Positions 25,501-38,986 of a stretch of DNA of 64,000 nt are shown here, piece after piece. Source of the stretch: Spirodela intermedia (taxonomy: Eukaryota > Streptophyta > Magnoliopsida > Alismatales > Araceae); the NCBI GenBank assembly GCA_902729315.2, contig LR746279.1, forward strand, positions 2,198,501-2,262,500, in the 5' to 3' direction. Below the pieces are notes generated by a model. That model did no database searches and had not been told where the DNA came from. It was given only the letters and a program-made list of their open reading frames with translations. Made by a program: the position numbers and the translations under genes. Within the stretch, counting starts at the first letter, position 1. Each line of letters opens with the position of its first letter.

Positions 25501-28500
25501 CAACTGCAATGTATTTCAAATTTTGGAAAAATTTGAATAATCTTAAAACAAGCCTGATACACCACACACTTGATTTAAAGGTGCTTTTTTATAATTATAG
25601 TGTAAGTTATTTATTACGATGATTGAGTTGTGATGTATGTCTACTATCAATCTGACGTATCACCAACTTTACAAATGAGAAGTGATATTGAAGGGTGAAG
25701 ACAAAGTCGAATTGCATTCATGCTTTACAGAACACACTAGATATTTCAACAAATGAATGCCCTGATCTCGCCAAAAATTGGTCCAACTAGAGAACTGTTG
25801 AATGGAGCTCTGACTATTTCAAATTCAAAATGCTTGTCGTATCTGTTGTACTATTCATGAACATAAAGTATGCACAACATGCTAACACATAATCAAAGAA
25901 CTACGATTTTATAAAAAAATCATTAACATTGATATAACTCTTTACAAACTATTTGGTTTGTAATATTTACAATTCTTATTAAAAGAAAATGCGCGTAGAC
26001 ATACCAAATTAATAATATATAAAACCTAATGATCTTTGAAAGTTGCAAAAAAAAAACTACTACATAGGCACAATAGATACAAACAGGCAAACATTTTAAA
26101 TGATAAAAATTGGAATGTACCAGAATTCATCTGCTAATGATAAAAAATGACGCTCAATCCAACGTCACTGAAGGTATATGTGAGGGATTAATGATAGAAA
26201 ACAATACTAATGGATTTACAAGCTAGTAACATTTAAAATGATAAAAATTTCTCATATGGCATAGTCCGATTGCTAATGAAAAGAAAGGACGCATAATTCA
26301 AGGCTGCTTAAAGGTATCTGTGAGGGACTATTCATCAAAAACCATATAATGGATTTACCCATGAAGATCCATAATTTGCAATCCATTCCATGGATTGTGT
26401 ATGAAAAATAAGAAACATCATCATAAGAAAAATTAATTTCAAAAAGGATGATCCAGTAATAAATACCTACCTTATCAACGAACCCGTGGATCACCAAAGT
26501 TGCTTTTTTGTCCTTTGGGGTTGGCTGAAACATCAACCAAAAGGGAATTAAGAAGAAACTCCCATAAACCATAAAATGACCATATACAGTATTATCATTG
26601 AAATTATAAAGCTTTCTTGATCTAACATCAATGACACATTATGATTTGTTAAGCATAGAAGTGGTTAGGGATGTTGGGAAGCCAAGTCATCAAAGAAATG
26701 GTGTCACCAAAAGTTATGTAACGAAGCAGCATTTGCATGAATATTCAGGGATGCTCTGGAAAAGGAACAAAGCATTTTACCAGACACGAGCCAAACATAG
26801 TTCTAAAAAGACACGGGGCTTGTGCACCAACAGTGTGACCAAAACTTTTAGAGATTTAACAGAGCAACATTCTATATGACCAACGAGCTACCGATTTTTT
26901 CATCCGCAAAGTAAACTAAATTTTTTAAGTTCAAAACGTAATAAATAATTTTAAAGAAACAAAAAAGAATGAAGTAATATACATTGAATGCCTGTCCACA
27001 GTGGTCAAAGGACCTTCAGCAATTTGGTCGAAGAAAATATAAAATAAACGAGTCTTGAAAGCGAAATGATATGCTTCAAATTGTAAAAAGAATTAAAGTG
27101 AAGCAAGAATAGTGTACCTGAAGGTTCACGATTACAACCTTCCCTCCACCGCGAATGGACTTCAAAGGCAAGTTGCAAGCAGGAGTAATCTGTAAACTGG
27201 ACGCAATAAAAAGCCTAAGCAACTAAACGCCATTCCACTTTTAACCCAAGAATGCGGACAGTACATTAATGCACAATAAAATGTAATGACTAAGTAATCA
27301 ATCCCCGAAGGGAGAAGCCAGAAATAGTTATCACCCAATGAAAAGGCTGATACTTCCGAATCCTATTGTTCAATCAAAAGGGTGATGTAACAGAATTGGT
27401 GTTGACACATGTTGGGAAGGATCAGCAGCTGTATACAACTATTCAAGATGAAATATCACTACCCTTCAGGGGTTGACACCAGAACTCTTATAAGCAGCAA
27501 AATAACTTGTAAAAAATGAACAATAAAATAAAAGAAGAACTATTTGCAACTGATTGATCCACACTGTGTGGGAGATATACGAGACCTTTAAGTTGAGAAT
27601 GAAGTGATGCTTAGTGTCAAAATGAAATTTTAAATTATCAGATGTCGTCTAAGTTGCTATTTTTTTCGTTTTATGTTGTTCAAGTTTGCAGTATGGTGAA
27701 GACACTTTTTGTAAAGGAGCTACAAAGCACTTTTTTGGGAGCTAAATTCAAATAAGTCGGGAAAACTAGCAGTATTCCCAAGTATAGTTACTTTGGAGAG
27801 CGTACAAAAACCAACTATAGCTCCCTCAATTAGCTAAAATTTAATCCTGGAAACTGTTTCTTGAAGATGACCTTCTAAGAAGCCTACTGTTGCTTTATCA
27901 ATGAACTTTTCTAAGTTGGTTGTAAGCATGTTGACGTTCCTTTCTTTTTGATATTTGATTGTTGTGCTGATTAATATATGTTTGGATCCACTTGACATCT
28001 AAGGCGTTGTGGCCACAGACTTCTCATTTAAACCATGTAACATATTTGGCCTCGTCTTAAAAACCAGACTTGTATTAAAGATTTTTATTGATAAATAATT
28101 CCTACGGTCTGAGACAAGTTCGGGTTCTTGTTCCACAAAGCCATGTACGGGTTTTGAACTCATTATTCTGTTCATTAGTGCATGAACTGGTCCCCGCTGC
28201 AGATGCAGGTCTCGTACCACTGAAGGAAATATATCAGACTGTTGATCCCATCCACATCATAAATGGATCCCCTACCTGATCTATTTCATATCCTTCCAAG
28301 TTCATTACAGTCAACACATCAACCCCGCAGCATATCAATTGTGATTCAGATCACCTCCCCAAGCCTACCTTGATCAAAGAAAAGTAGGCCTGTCAAGAAG
28401 AGACATCCTCAAGCTCAAACTGTCTCCTTACTTCCCAACCCTACCTTTGATCTTTCTCCAGAAGGTAATCCACCCTGCCTGTATGGCCCTTGACAAACAC

Positions 28501-31500
28501 GACCCTTCAAGTTCCATTCAGCGTTTCTCTATCTTTTCAGTGTATGAAATCTGAGACAGAAACAGGAACGATGCGATACACTACTCAAAATGCTTGACGG
28601 ACAGGGATGCAAGCTTTATTCTAAGTACGAGAGAATCTTTTACCAAAATGAGCGATGTCCCCTCATAATGATGGGCAACCATATGCTGAAAAAAGAATTG
28701 AAGTAAACAATACTTTCAAGAAAGATTCATGCGATTAAATTTAGGAATCAGATTGCTGACTTCAGCGAAGGAAGGATATTAGCTATCAAAAGATCATTTC
28801 ATACAAGCATATAGATCAAACTTGGATGTAGATCTAGATAAATATCGTAAGGGATACCTTCCATAAGTTCAGTTAATGAAAGAAATTCATACATGGGAAC
28901 TAATAAAAAATTCATGATAGTTCATTACAAAACTCATTCATTCCTCCAATGTAAATTAGACCGGGTATGAAATTTCAAAACCGAGGATTCTTAAAGAAAG
29001 GAAGTCGTTCATTAAATTTCAACAATTAACATACCTGGTTCCCAAACAGAGTACGACATCTGCTATTTTGCAGTGTTTCTCTGCAGCATTCATCTCTTTA
29101 GGCGGCAAAGCATCCTGTAAGTAGCAAAACAAACAAAAATTGTGATCCTAAAAAAAGACACATAACAAGCTATTATCCGAACAAACCACTTTCATGAGCT
29201 TAATAGGACATAAAAACTGTGAGATACATCATGTACACATCAGATAAGCAGGACGGTTAGCACTTGCATACGTCCAATGGCATGTTCTAAGACATAACTC
29301 GCCTGAGCATCAAACAGAATTTTTCACTGCCGTGGCATCCAATGGCATGGACTATGATGGAGAAAGACCAGCCGTGCATTTTCACAACAACCACACCAGA
29401 AATTTCCAACACAATGACAATATAAAACTGATTGAAACAGGAATAAAAAAGGACGGGTTAACTTTCAGCAAAATCCATCCACCTGATAGCATCAAATGAT
29501 GAGGTAAGGAGCCAGATGACACAGCCTATGAACCACGATTCTACATACCAATTATTTCAACATGTAATAATATAAAGCTATTCGATGAAAGGAAAATCTA
29601 TTCCATAAGTTGCTACTAACTTGGCAACATAATGCTCAAAACTAGGTGGATGAAAACTGTGCCACTCATGAACCATTTGTGGTACAAGATATGATAGGTC
29701 AATTATAGGACGAAAACAACAGGCTATTTTTTATTCAATAACCTCTGCATGGCTGCCAAGATGTTGATAGAAAGTGTAAAGAACATTTTGGTGCCTTGAC
29801 ATCAGTTAATTTTGGTGGAGAGTAATTAGACATGTGGATATAGCACTTATGCGTCCCCTTTCTTTTCCTATAAACTGTGTTACTATCCAAAGGAAAAGGC
29901 TCAAACTGAAAAGACGTTTATATATTTCTACATTAAGAGATCAAACAAAGCAATGAGAGAATGAGAAATGAAGACCTAGCAGTGAAGCTTTCACAGTGAA
30001 GTTTGCGATATTTCTTGATTGATTATATCTGAATAATATATAAAATGTAAGAGCGATGGATGCCCCAATTATTCTAACCGAGAGGTACTTCAGTGGAAAA
30101 CACAAAGTTGAATAAATGGAAATACCTACCCATGTCTATTCGATTCTAATTCAATGTGCAACATAACAGTGCTTAGTGCCAAACATAAAAAATTGGTATG
30201 AACACTTATGTGAACCTTACTTGGGCGTATCGGATTGAGAAATGGACAACACTATAAAGCCAACGCAGTGATCAACACCTCTAGTAAAGTTCCGGCATTA
30301 TAAGGTAAAAGTGATTTCGAAGCCTCAAAACACCTTTTTAACAGATATCTATGCCAAGGAAAGCACATAAAATACTGCAGATAACAAGCAAATACCAAAA
30401 GCTTCCAAGTAAAACACTTTGGTTAATCGGGAATTGTTCTACCTCCCAGTCAAGAACTGTGTCTATGAGCTTTGCTCCACACTTCGAGTCTGAACAGTAG
30501 CGTGATGTTTCCTTCATTCCAATAGTCTCAATCTCAAAATCACGAATATACCTTCACAAATGAATAAAAGAGTTGTATTGACTGATGGAATAAATTTAAC
30601 AACGGATTACATCATGCAGTAGACAGAACTGAAAAATATCAGAAACCATTTGACAAAAAGCTTTGCATCTAATTTGGCCCAAATGATAATTCCATTGATC
30701 TTCTACTTTCAAGAGCTGTTTCCTCCATCTAAAATAAACAAAAAAATCCTAGAAAGCCCTTCATTTTGATCAAATTTTCTCTAAATGTTTTTGCAACCCC
30801 ATAACCACATCCACATCTATGGTACATTATTAAGAAAGAAGACATACTCTAATCCACAAGACGGACAAATCTCCCTGAAAGAATTTCCATGCAGTTCTGC
30901 AAGTTTCTCCCGTGGTATTCCAGATCGAAGATGGAGACTGTCCACATTCTGTCAAAAGGAATTTGAAAACAGGTAGTCTCATGAACTTTCCAAATACTTC
31001 CCTAACAATATGCACAGCTGTTGCCCAAGTTACGATAATATAGAACAAATTTGACTGAGGCCCGAGCGAATTAAAATTCATTTAAATCATGCCACATTAT
31101 TCAACTCATTAGCAATGTTGAAATCGTGCACAACATTTGAAAGAGGATTTTCCTTTTCATCTCCTGCAGAACTAGCAATAATGAGGAAATACTTGTTACT
31201 CGTATAATGATCATGAATTTAACCACAGTACTTTCAACAAAGCTTTCATGCGAAGAAATAAATGAAAAAATGATATAAACTCAACTGATACACCAAAATA
31301 AAGGGAAACGATATAATTTTACCCTAAACATCCAAAATTGTTGCAAATCCTTCATGAAATGCTAAAATATCATAGTATTTTTTGTTTATATACGCCTACC
31401 ACTCAATCCTAAACAGGTACTTTTCAGGGAAACCTCTAAATAACACTATACCGATGATGGTCAGTAAACTAACATTCATATTGGCACTGCAGCTCGACTT

Positions 31501-34500
31501 CAGCCACCTTGGTCAAGATTAAATGGATATGCTTGTTACATTTAAGGAAAGCAACAAACAGGAAAACCAGCATGATAAAACTAGTTTATAAGTGATACCA
31601 GGAGCACAATAAAATAATGAAGTAAGCGATTTATCAGTTGACAACTTAGTCGCTGACGATTCAAATTACTGAACTACATGTATCTTTAAGTTGCAACCAC
31701 AAATGAAACTTCAAATTTTCATCCTCGTTGATCTGTGAAGAACTCAACCATGCTATGGAAATGAAATTAGGACAAGTATAGCCCTTAACTGATAGTTCTG
31801 TCTACAAACACCATTTTTTTTTCTAAAACGTAGAAGATAATTGGATTTGATAATAATTAATTACCATATGAGTATTTTCCATCATTAAAAAGTTCAGTCA
31901 CAATTTTCCCTGACTTAGGATCTATCAGGAACAAAACTGGCTGTTGGATGAAAGATCAGAGAATCTACCGTCAACAAATACTAATATTAGAGATTCTAAG
32001 ATATTTCAATATAGAACGCACATGGGATTATGTTTAGTAAACTACAGGAAAAGACAATTGGCCTGTTTCAAGTGTATACAATGAACACTAAATGTATCCT
32101 GTTCCAGATGAGAGACATGAACTATGGACATCTTGCATACTGTAAGCAACTTCTTTTCTTTACTCTTAATCTGAACCCATTATGTTGTGTCATTTCCCAT
32201 GGTTAAAACCTGTGAATACAAGACTGACTCGGTGTTGACATTGTCAGAGAATTTTTCAAATTACTTAGAATCTGTCCAAAATATAAAACTACTGCGTATC
32301 TTTCAAAGCCTTGCGAATCATCAAAAAATAGGATGAGAGCAGGTACAACGGTATTATTATCCTTTTTTATGGATGTAATTTTTTTTCTAAAAGGCATCAA
32401 TTCCTTAGAAATAATGATGATACTCTCCTTCCTAAGTAACATTGTGTTCACACGGATTCAATATGAGCATATAGTTTTGATTGTTTAAACCGAATATAGG
32501 GTGACAATTATATTATGCATTATCAAATTGCAACCTTCAGTGGAAAAAAGGCTGTCAGATGCAATGCTCCGCAGGATAAAAAACACTCAGAAGCTACAAA
32601 AGGAAAAATAACGATATTTCAGCTAAAATGCGGGTGCTACCTGGCTAATAAGAAACTTCAAGATACCAGCCCTCTCCAGTTCGACCAAAGCCATGTGAGT
32701 AAGACTTGGCATTGCACGATGAAATGGAAGGGATGCTTTGGGTAAATCCTTGCCTTCTCGCTACACAGAACACGAAAACAACCTGAGGTATCCAGCATCC
32801 TTTTCCATTGTACTAAGTAGAGAAATACGAGAAATATGACTTTAATCTGTCATCAGATGTAAAAAATAAATAATCCATTGATACTATTTATCTAAAAAAG
32901 CGTACACACTGGTAAAGTTCTTCAGTTGGGTTCTCTTCCCAAATGGAAGCTGCAAGGTTACACATTCAGAGACGATCGGTCATGCCTCTCGGCCATCCAT
33001 TAAGACAGTGTTCCAATGTGTGGCAAACAGAGATCACCCTCTAAATTTTCGTCCCCTCGAGTATGGTGGTAATTTGAAAGAGATTTGGGCCAACAGATCA
33101 TTTTTTTAAACAGCATGTATACCAGTCAACCAAAAAATAATGAGAATGCAGGCACTAGCAACAACAATGATAAGAGTAATAAATTATTATTTGTCATACC
33201 TTAAACATATACAAAGATCTTAACAATAACAGGAATGACAAATATAACAACATACTGTGCCTTACAAATTTCTTAACAATCTGGACAATATTGAGGTAAC
33301 CTTCATCTTCATAAAAGAAAGTTCAGCCCATTCGGATCAGAATTTTTAGTTCAAAATGATCTTTTTTCTTTATTATCAAAAATCTAAAAGCACATGCATG
33401 TGTTGTATGGATTACCTGAAGTGTCCAGATCCCCTTCGGACCTCGAAAATCAGGTATACCACAAGAAGTTGATATCCCTGCCCCGGTGAATACTACCAGG
33501 TGTTTGCTCTGCAACCAAGGATGGATCAAACTGAACTTAAAATGGATACGAAAAGTAAATGCATCCCTCGACCCAGACATGTTTATACATCATTGAGCAA
33601 CATAAATCAGTTGGGTAGACCAAGATTCATGTCCTAACCTTCTTTATCAAAAGGGCAAGCTCTTCAACCTGTATTTATAAAGTTAAAAACCAAAAAGAGT
33701 TAGATATTATTGTAGAAAGCCACTTTCACCGATATTAAATAAATCCAATGTAAAATAAACGTGAGGTTGTGATTAAAGATTAATAACGTTCCACCTTCCA
33801 CAATGTATACTTGTACTATGTTTTTGATAACAGAAGCTGGTTAATTGGCCAGAAAATGTGTTTGGGTAAAGGAGATATCAAATTGCTTTTTTGCTTAAGC
33901 TTCAGCCGGTAGACGTAGTTGAAAATAGTTCAGTACAACTCTGTTCACAACGTTAAAATTTCCTATTTGGTAGACTGAGGACAGTATAAAAGCGCCAATA
34001 ATTTGGTAATTACATGCACTAAGACAGCTATTTTTCTAACTTTTCTCAGACAAAAATACGTATTATTCTAATACCTTGGATGACAATTTCGTTCATAGTC
34101 ATTCCCCTTCCAAAATATGGTAGTTACAACTGTTAATATGATTGAGCAGGGGAAAAAAAACCTATCAGAGACTAAATTTAAGCTAAATACCAATCATATC
34201 ACCAAAACTGTACAAACCGAAATTGGCAATAACAGAATGCTGAAATCTCAACGACTATAATAAAATTAAATTTTCACCTGGCTTGACAAAGTGATTTGTG
34301 ACAGTCAATACGGCAACAGATTGATCGTAAAACTCGAGCCAAAAAAGACGCACTCCTATCTAGATTGCCTATCTAGATTGTCTAGTCTGGCAAACAGTGA
34401 AAGATATACATGCTATCCATCGGAAAATTGCAACCACGAACGAAAAGGAAAGATCCTTCATTATGGTTACAAATATATTCCTTGTTGTGTAACCAACAAC

Positions 34501-34841
34501 ATTGCCCCAAACAGAAGCGAGTAAACAGTTCAACATGCGTTCTGCGAAACTGATAAATTGCTAGACGGATTCAAGGTAGTTCCTCGTCATTACCCTCGCC
34601 GGATGCTACAGCCGATGCAAACAAGAGGGATTGCCGATGAAGGTAAACGGCCAAGAGGAGGATGAACCGGAACAAAAGAACCAGAAATACAAGCGGAGGG
34701 AGAGACACAAGCCAAACGAGGGAATTTCCCACAACTCCAAACCTTCTGCTGCAAGACAACGGACGAGTCGAAAATCTCGGACATCCCGACGGTTCCGACA
34801 TCCTCCTTGTAGGAGAGCTTCTCCGCATAGCCCAGCGACAT
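22546..34841 (-). CDS. SRT1: NAD-dependent sirtuin SRT1 (SIRT6 class), 14 exons, 468 aa
   Basis: This is a class IV sirtuin that removes acetyl groups from histone H3 and other proteins with NAD+; it acts mainly in the nucleus on chromatin and stress or energy genes. Exons in transcript order are 34743-34841, 33639-33668, 33416-33508, 32641-32760, 30848-30948, 30443-30551, 29035-29114, 27118-27196, 26471-26524, 25251-25344, 24559-24641, 23282-23349, 23061-23160 and 22546-22842, totalling 1407 nt in one frame. The start [10 protein letters not shown] is the plant SRT1 start. NAD-binding GAG is at 52-54, QNVDSLH at 114-120, catalytic His at H134 in ELHGNSF, and zinc ligands are C142/C145 and C167/C172. 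Exon 8 begins at TTTACAG, not at the downstream AG, which restores SLQ after GT. Residues 371-468 form a low-complexity basic tail. Introns 4, 6 and 7 exceed 1.3 kb. The length is close to that of Arabidopsis SRT1. Confidence 0.95.
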
Positions 34842-36700
34842 GCCCCTGTCCACACCTCTCTTTTTCCGTATCCCCTTCCGTCCCAAACCCACAATTCCTT
34901 CCTCTTTCCCTCGCTCTGCTACTGTAGAGACTAGTAGTGAACTCTACCAAAAACCAAACTAGCGTCACCCAGTAAGAGAGAGAGAGAGAGGGAGGAGGGA
35001 AAGAGAGAGAGAGACGACAAAGGGAGGATCTTTTGCCTAACGTCCGAGGGGAGTTTGGATGCTGCGGATCATTTATTAAAGGCATAAATGAGAGGCGGTG
35101 ACCTCCCTGAACTTGAACCTACCGAATACCTGGCATTCACGCGCTCTCCTGAGCAATGTCCGGGGGCGCCGGTAACCACACACGAGTGTCGAGACACCGC
35201 ATGATGGCCGTAGCCCGGCGAGTTCCCTCCCACGCGACAAATAATATTCTATTTTAAATAATTCCCCCAAATATTGTAAATAATCACCCTATCGAGTAAA
35301 TATTCCAACTAAAATTTATTTTAATCTTCATCAAATAATATGTACGGATCACTCACTCAGGAGAGTCAAATGGGTCCACCCAACCTCCCTACCTTCACAA
35401 GACAAGGCAGATTGAATTTAGTATAGTTGCCAATCCATACAATAATTTGCTCATTATGTTTCATATTCTAATCTTACTCTAATTAAAAATTCACAGGATA
35501 TTTTGGACATATTATTCCATAGGATAATCTTTGTCTAATAGGCAATCCATACATTTGCTCACAATTTCCCATATTTTAATCTGTCTAATTGGTAGTCCAT
35601 TCTATATTATACTAATATTATTCTGTAATTTATATATCTTCTATGAGAATTAGAATGATTATAACCATTCCATTCCTTTTTAATATTATAATAATGAATA
35701 TCATTAATATTCTTATTAGTTGAAGAAAATGTGATTGCATACTCATCAACACTAAATATAATTTTTGAATCAATTAAAAACATATATTGACAATCATGAT
35801 CCAAAGTTTTCGTATAATCTAATTTTTATATAACCATTTAGGTGATAATTAAAAGTACTCAAATAATTACTAAAGAGTCAAACCTAACTATCCCCATAAA
35901 TAATCTCGCATTGTTATGTAGTGGTGCTGGTCCATTAGCATAACAGCCTAGCCTCCCCCCACATCTCTCAACCTATGTATTATGTAGAGCTACTTTGTCC
36001 TAATGTCATGCTGCACATTGTCATTGATGTGCTGTCATCATCCAAACCTAAAATCATGTTGCCATTATCCAACCTTGCTACACCCCCAAGATTCATGGAA
36101 TGCTCCCCTTAAACCTCCTTATGTGGTGGCACAATTATCCACTTGAGCTGCACACATACACTCGTGTGAGCCTTGTGTGCTCCACATGTCATGTTATGCT
36201 GATGCCATGCTAGAGCATGTTTCTTTGCAAGGTTAGTAGAGACTTTTTATGAACCTTACTTTAACTAAATGGTGCCATTTGATGAAGTCGTGCACACTCA
36301 CACATGATCCTCTATGGCTCATCAATGTCGCATCATGCCACCTCATGTCTATGAGCAAGCACAACATAATATGCCTCCATGTTGCATCATACTGCATAGT
36401 GCCGATGCGTGCCCACCATAGGGTTGCCTTCATGTTGGTGATTCATTCACCCTCTTAACCTTTCTCTTTTAGGTATGAGGTGACACAACCCCCCCCACCT
36501 CCACCCCACCCCACCCCACTCCTATTTCAGTGGCATCCTTCATCAAAACTAGATAAGTCATTGACATTGAAATATGCAAAACTAGATGTATGGCTAGTCT
36601 TTTCATCTAAGGTAGGAGGCTCATTTGCCTACCCACGCTTTAACCTCAAATGGTCAATCATATTGGGGCACCAACCCCTAGTGTTGAGGTCTAAGATGTA
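34842..36700. other. SRT1 upstream region and AT-rich intergenic DNA
   Basis: Bases 34842-35090 are pyrimidine-rich on the SRT1 strand, with a GA tract at 34976-35013, and probably form the SRT1 promoter and 5' UTR. Beyond that the DNA is AT-rich and holds no recognised gene. A C-rich run lies at about 36487-36522. Confidence 0.55.
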
Positions 36701-37039
36701 ATTATTGATGTGAGGTCTACTTCATGCCCATGGTAATCAATAATTTTTTTCATTTAATGTGCTACACATCTCATATACCTTCATGCACTCTAGGCATGCT
36801 TAGGTGTACACATTATTGGTTGAACAATTTTGTGACTTTTTATATTTTTCTAGATTTGGTAAAGTGTGCAATTGTTGTCACACTATTAGCTTGAATGATG
36901 GTAGGCCCATCATTGAGCTCCAATGGAGGTTGTAGAAGAATTGGGGGCAATGTTGAAAAATTCTACCTAATTTTCTTAATAAGTCATAAGATCATGATGA
37001 AAACATTAGTTTAACCTACATTTTATATGCTTTACTTGA

Positions 37040-37440
37040 CTATCAGTTTATCAATAAAAGCTTATTGAGAACTTAAGCTTGTGTCTAATTATGTCAAAAG
37101 TGTTGTCCAAAAGTGGCAATTAAATTATGCAAATGATTGATGATGATTTTTTGTATGGAGGAGTGGAACATCTTTAACTATAAAAACATTTCTATTAGTA
37201 GTTTCACAAACACAATGTACTTAGGGAAGCAATTGATGATGCCAATAACTAATTTGAGCCTCTTCACCTTTTGATAAGCTAATGATAAAATCTATTGAGA
37301 TTTCATTGTGACTCTTATAGTCAATATAGAATGTATAGTGACTCTAATGTGCTAACTATCTTGGCACACGTGGTGAATATATCTATTTCTACATCTTTGT
37401 CCATATTAAGCTAATAATAATTGTGAGATAACATATGATC
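37040..37440 (-). mobile_element. Degenerate Ty3/gypsy-type integrase remnant
   Basis: Read on the minus strand and allowing frameshifts and stops, the segment near 37365-37415 gives MDKDVE followed by an F-TTCAKI stretch, like the zinc-binding end of Ty3/gypsy integrases. It is followed, near 37290-37320, by EISIDFIISLSKGE, matching the conserved start of the catalytic core. A decayed continuation resembles the FSKY region. There are many stops, so nothing here could be made. Neighbouring DNA from about 36600 to 38400 is probably further remnant of the same element, but I could not define LTRs. This is a family-level identification by eye only. Confidence 0.5.
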
Positions 37441-38400
37441 ATGCACTCATATCTAGGGTGTCTAATTGAAGATGTGTTGTGTGCCTCTTGCAACAAGTGT
37501 CATGATGAGTCTTAGTTGTGTTATAAGACAATAAAATTTTATTAATTCATAACCTAAGTTTTAAGATATTTTAATCAATAAAATTTAATATAATTTGCTC
37601 ATTTTTCACAAAGATGGAAGGTAAAAATATATCTTTAGTGTTCTCAAGATTGTAAGTCAAAAAACTAAGAAATAGAAAGGGGAAAGAGAAGGTCTCTTTT
37701 ATTGTCAAATCACTGTAGTAGATCTTCTTTTTCCCATTTACTTATGAACTGAAGTGGTGAATATAGGTCCTTGTTTAGTTACACCTCCAATCTAGATCAG
37801 TTCAAAATCACCGTGAATCAGGCTGAGCTGTTGGATCCTAGATTGTCACATGGATGAACAAAAAAAAAAAAAGAAACAAAGGGGAGGAAGAGAAAGTCTT
37901 CATTTAGAGTGGATGGTGTGTAACTCAATGAGATCTTTAAAATGACACAATAGATGGTTATAAAGAATTATACTTGATCCTATCATGTGTCACCTCACAC
38001 GATATAATTGAATAATGACTAAAATGAAACATAGAGGAAGTTGTATCGAAATAAGAGAGAAAATGCAAGGGAATCCTATTGCAACTCTATCTCCACATAG
38101 TGAAAGTTAAAAAAGAGAAAATAAACTAAAAAAATAAAACAAGAAGCAAATTAAAAATTCTAGAAATAGAAAATAGAAAATAGAAAATATTTATATAGAA
38201 AAGGGGACTTCTACTCCTCCATGCCATTATGGTGAAGAACGAGGCATCCCCAAAAGAAAGAAGAAGATGTCAACCATAAGATATCCATTTTTTTGTTGAT
38301 CTTGCGTCAATTTAAAATGTGAAAGAAGTACAAACATGTTGCATGAATTAGTTCTAAAAAATGACATAAAAATTTAATGAAATAGTGGAAAGATTCAATC
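37441..38400. other. AT-rich intergenic DNA, possible retroelement debris
   Basis: No intact coding frame was found. The context next to the integrase remnant suggests decayed retroelement sequence, but no diagnostic motif was seen in this part. Confidence 0.4.
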
Positions 38401-38408
38401 ACAACAAC

Positions 38409-38527
38409 TGATTTCTAATAGTTGGTGCTTGAGCTTGTTGACATGCCAAGATCGTTGATTTAATCATCCTTTTTGTGTTGATCTCATTGAGACCATTTGA
38501 AGTTTACTCATAGGGTCATGTCTTAAT
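38409..38527 (+). repeat. Dispersed 120-bp repeat, copy 1
   Basis: This segment starts CTGATTTCTAATAGTTGG and ends CATAGGGTCATGTCTTAAT. It is almost identical to 51579-51698, 13 kb away in the same orientation, with only a few substitutions and a one-base length difference. Confidence 0.9.
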
Positions 38528-38593
38528 CAAATGGTCTCAATGGTCTTAATCAAATATTCTCCACCTCCATCGTGGATGCGGAGGAGACCCGTT

Positions 38594-38624
38594 GATTAAA
38601 TGGTCTCATTGAGACCATTTAATC
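38594..38624. repeat. 31-bp palindrome
   Basis: Arms of 15 bp, GATTAAATGGTCTCA and its exact reverse complement, are separated by one base. Shorter forms of the same motif (GTCTCA / TGAGAC next to CCATTT) occur at about 38480-38550 and in the dispersed repeat. Confidence 0.9.
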
Positions 38625-38986
38625 ATCTATAATTACTTACGTATGAATCACCAGGCAGAACTCTATTTCCGCCCCATTCGCATTCACTAGGTGCTGATGT
38701 CATCTTGATGTCTGCACCCTTATTTTCCTTTTTCATGAATTTTAAATATATTTATTTTTCATTTACTAGTATAAAATTCATAAAAAATAGTATTATTTGA
38801 GAAAAATTCTAAATAATTACCAGATATATATTACATCCATATGATTGACTTAGAAAATTATCACTATTTTTGAAAGTTTTATTGAATTATAATTGATATA
38901 TTTATTCAGAAATACTTCTAAATATTTAAAAATTTATATTTTCTAGTTTTATAAATTTTAAATTTACATGATTTACTATACAACGA

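Noticed and set aside
26631-26879. 82-codon plus-strand frame within the SRT1 gene
   Set aside because: Lies in an SRT1 intron on the opposite strand with no recognisable motif.
34606-35085. 159-codon minus-strand frame overlapping the SRT1 start
   Set aside because: Different frame from the well-supported SRT1 exon 1 and low-complexity in the upstream part; at most an upstream open frame.
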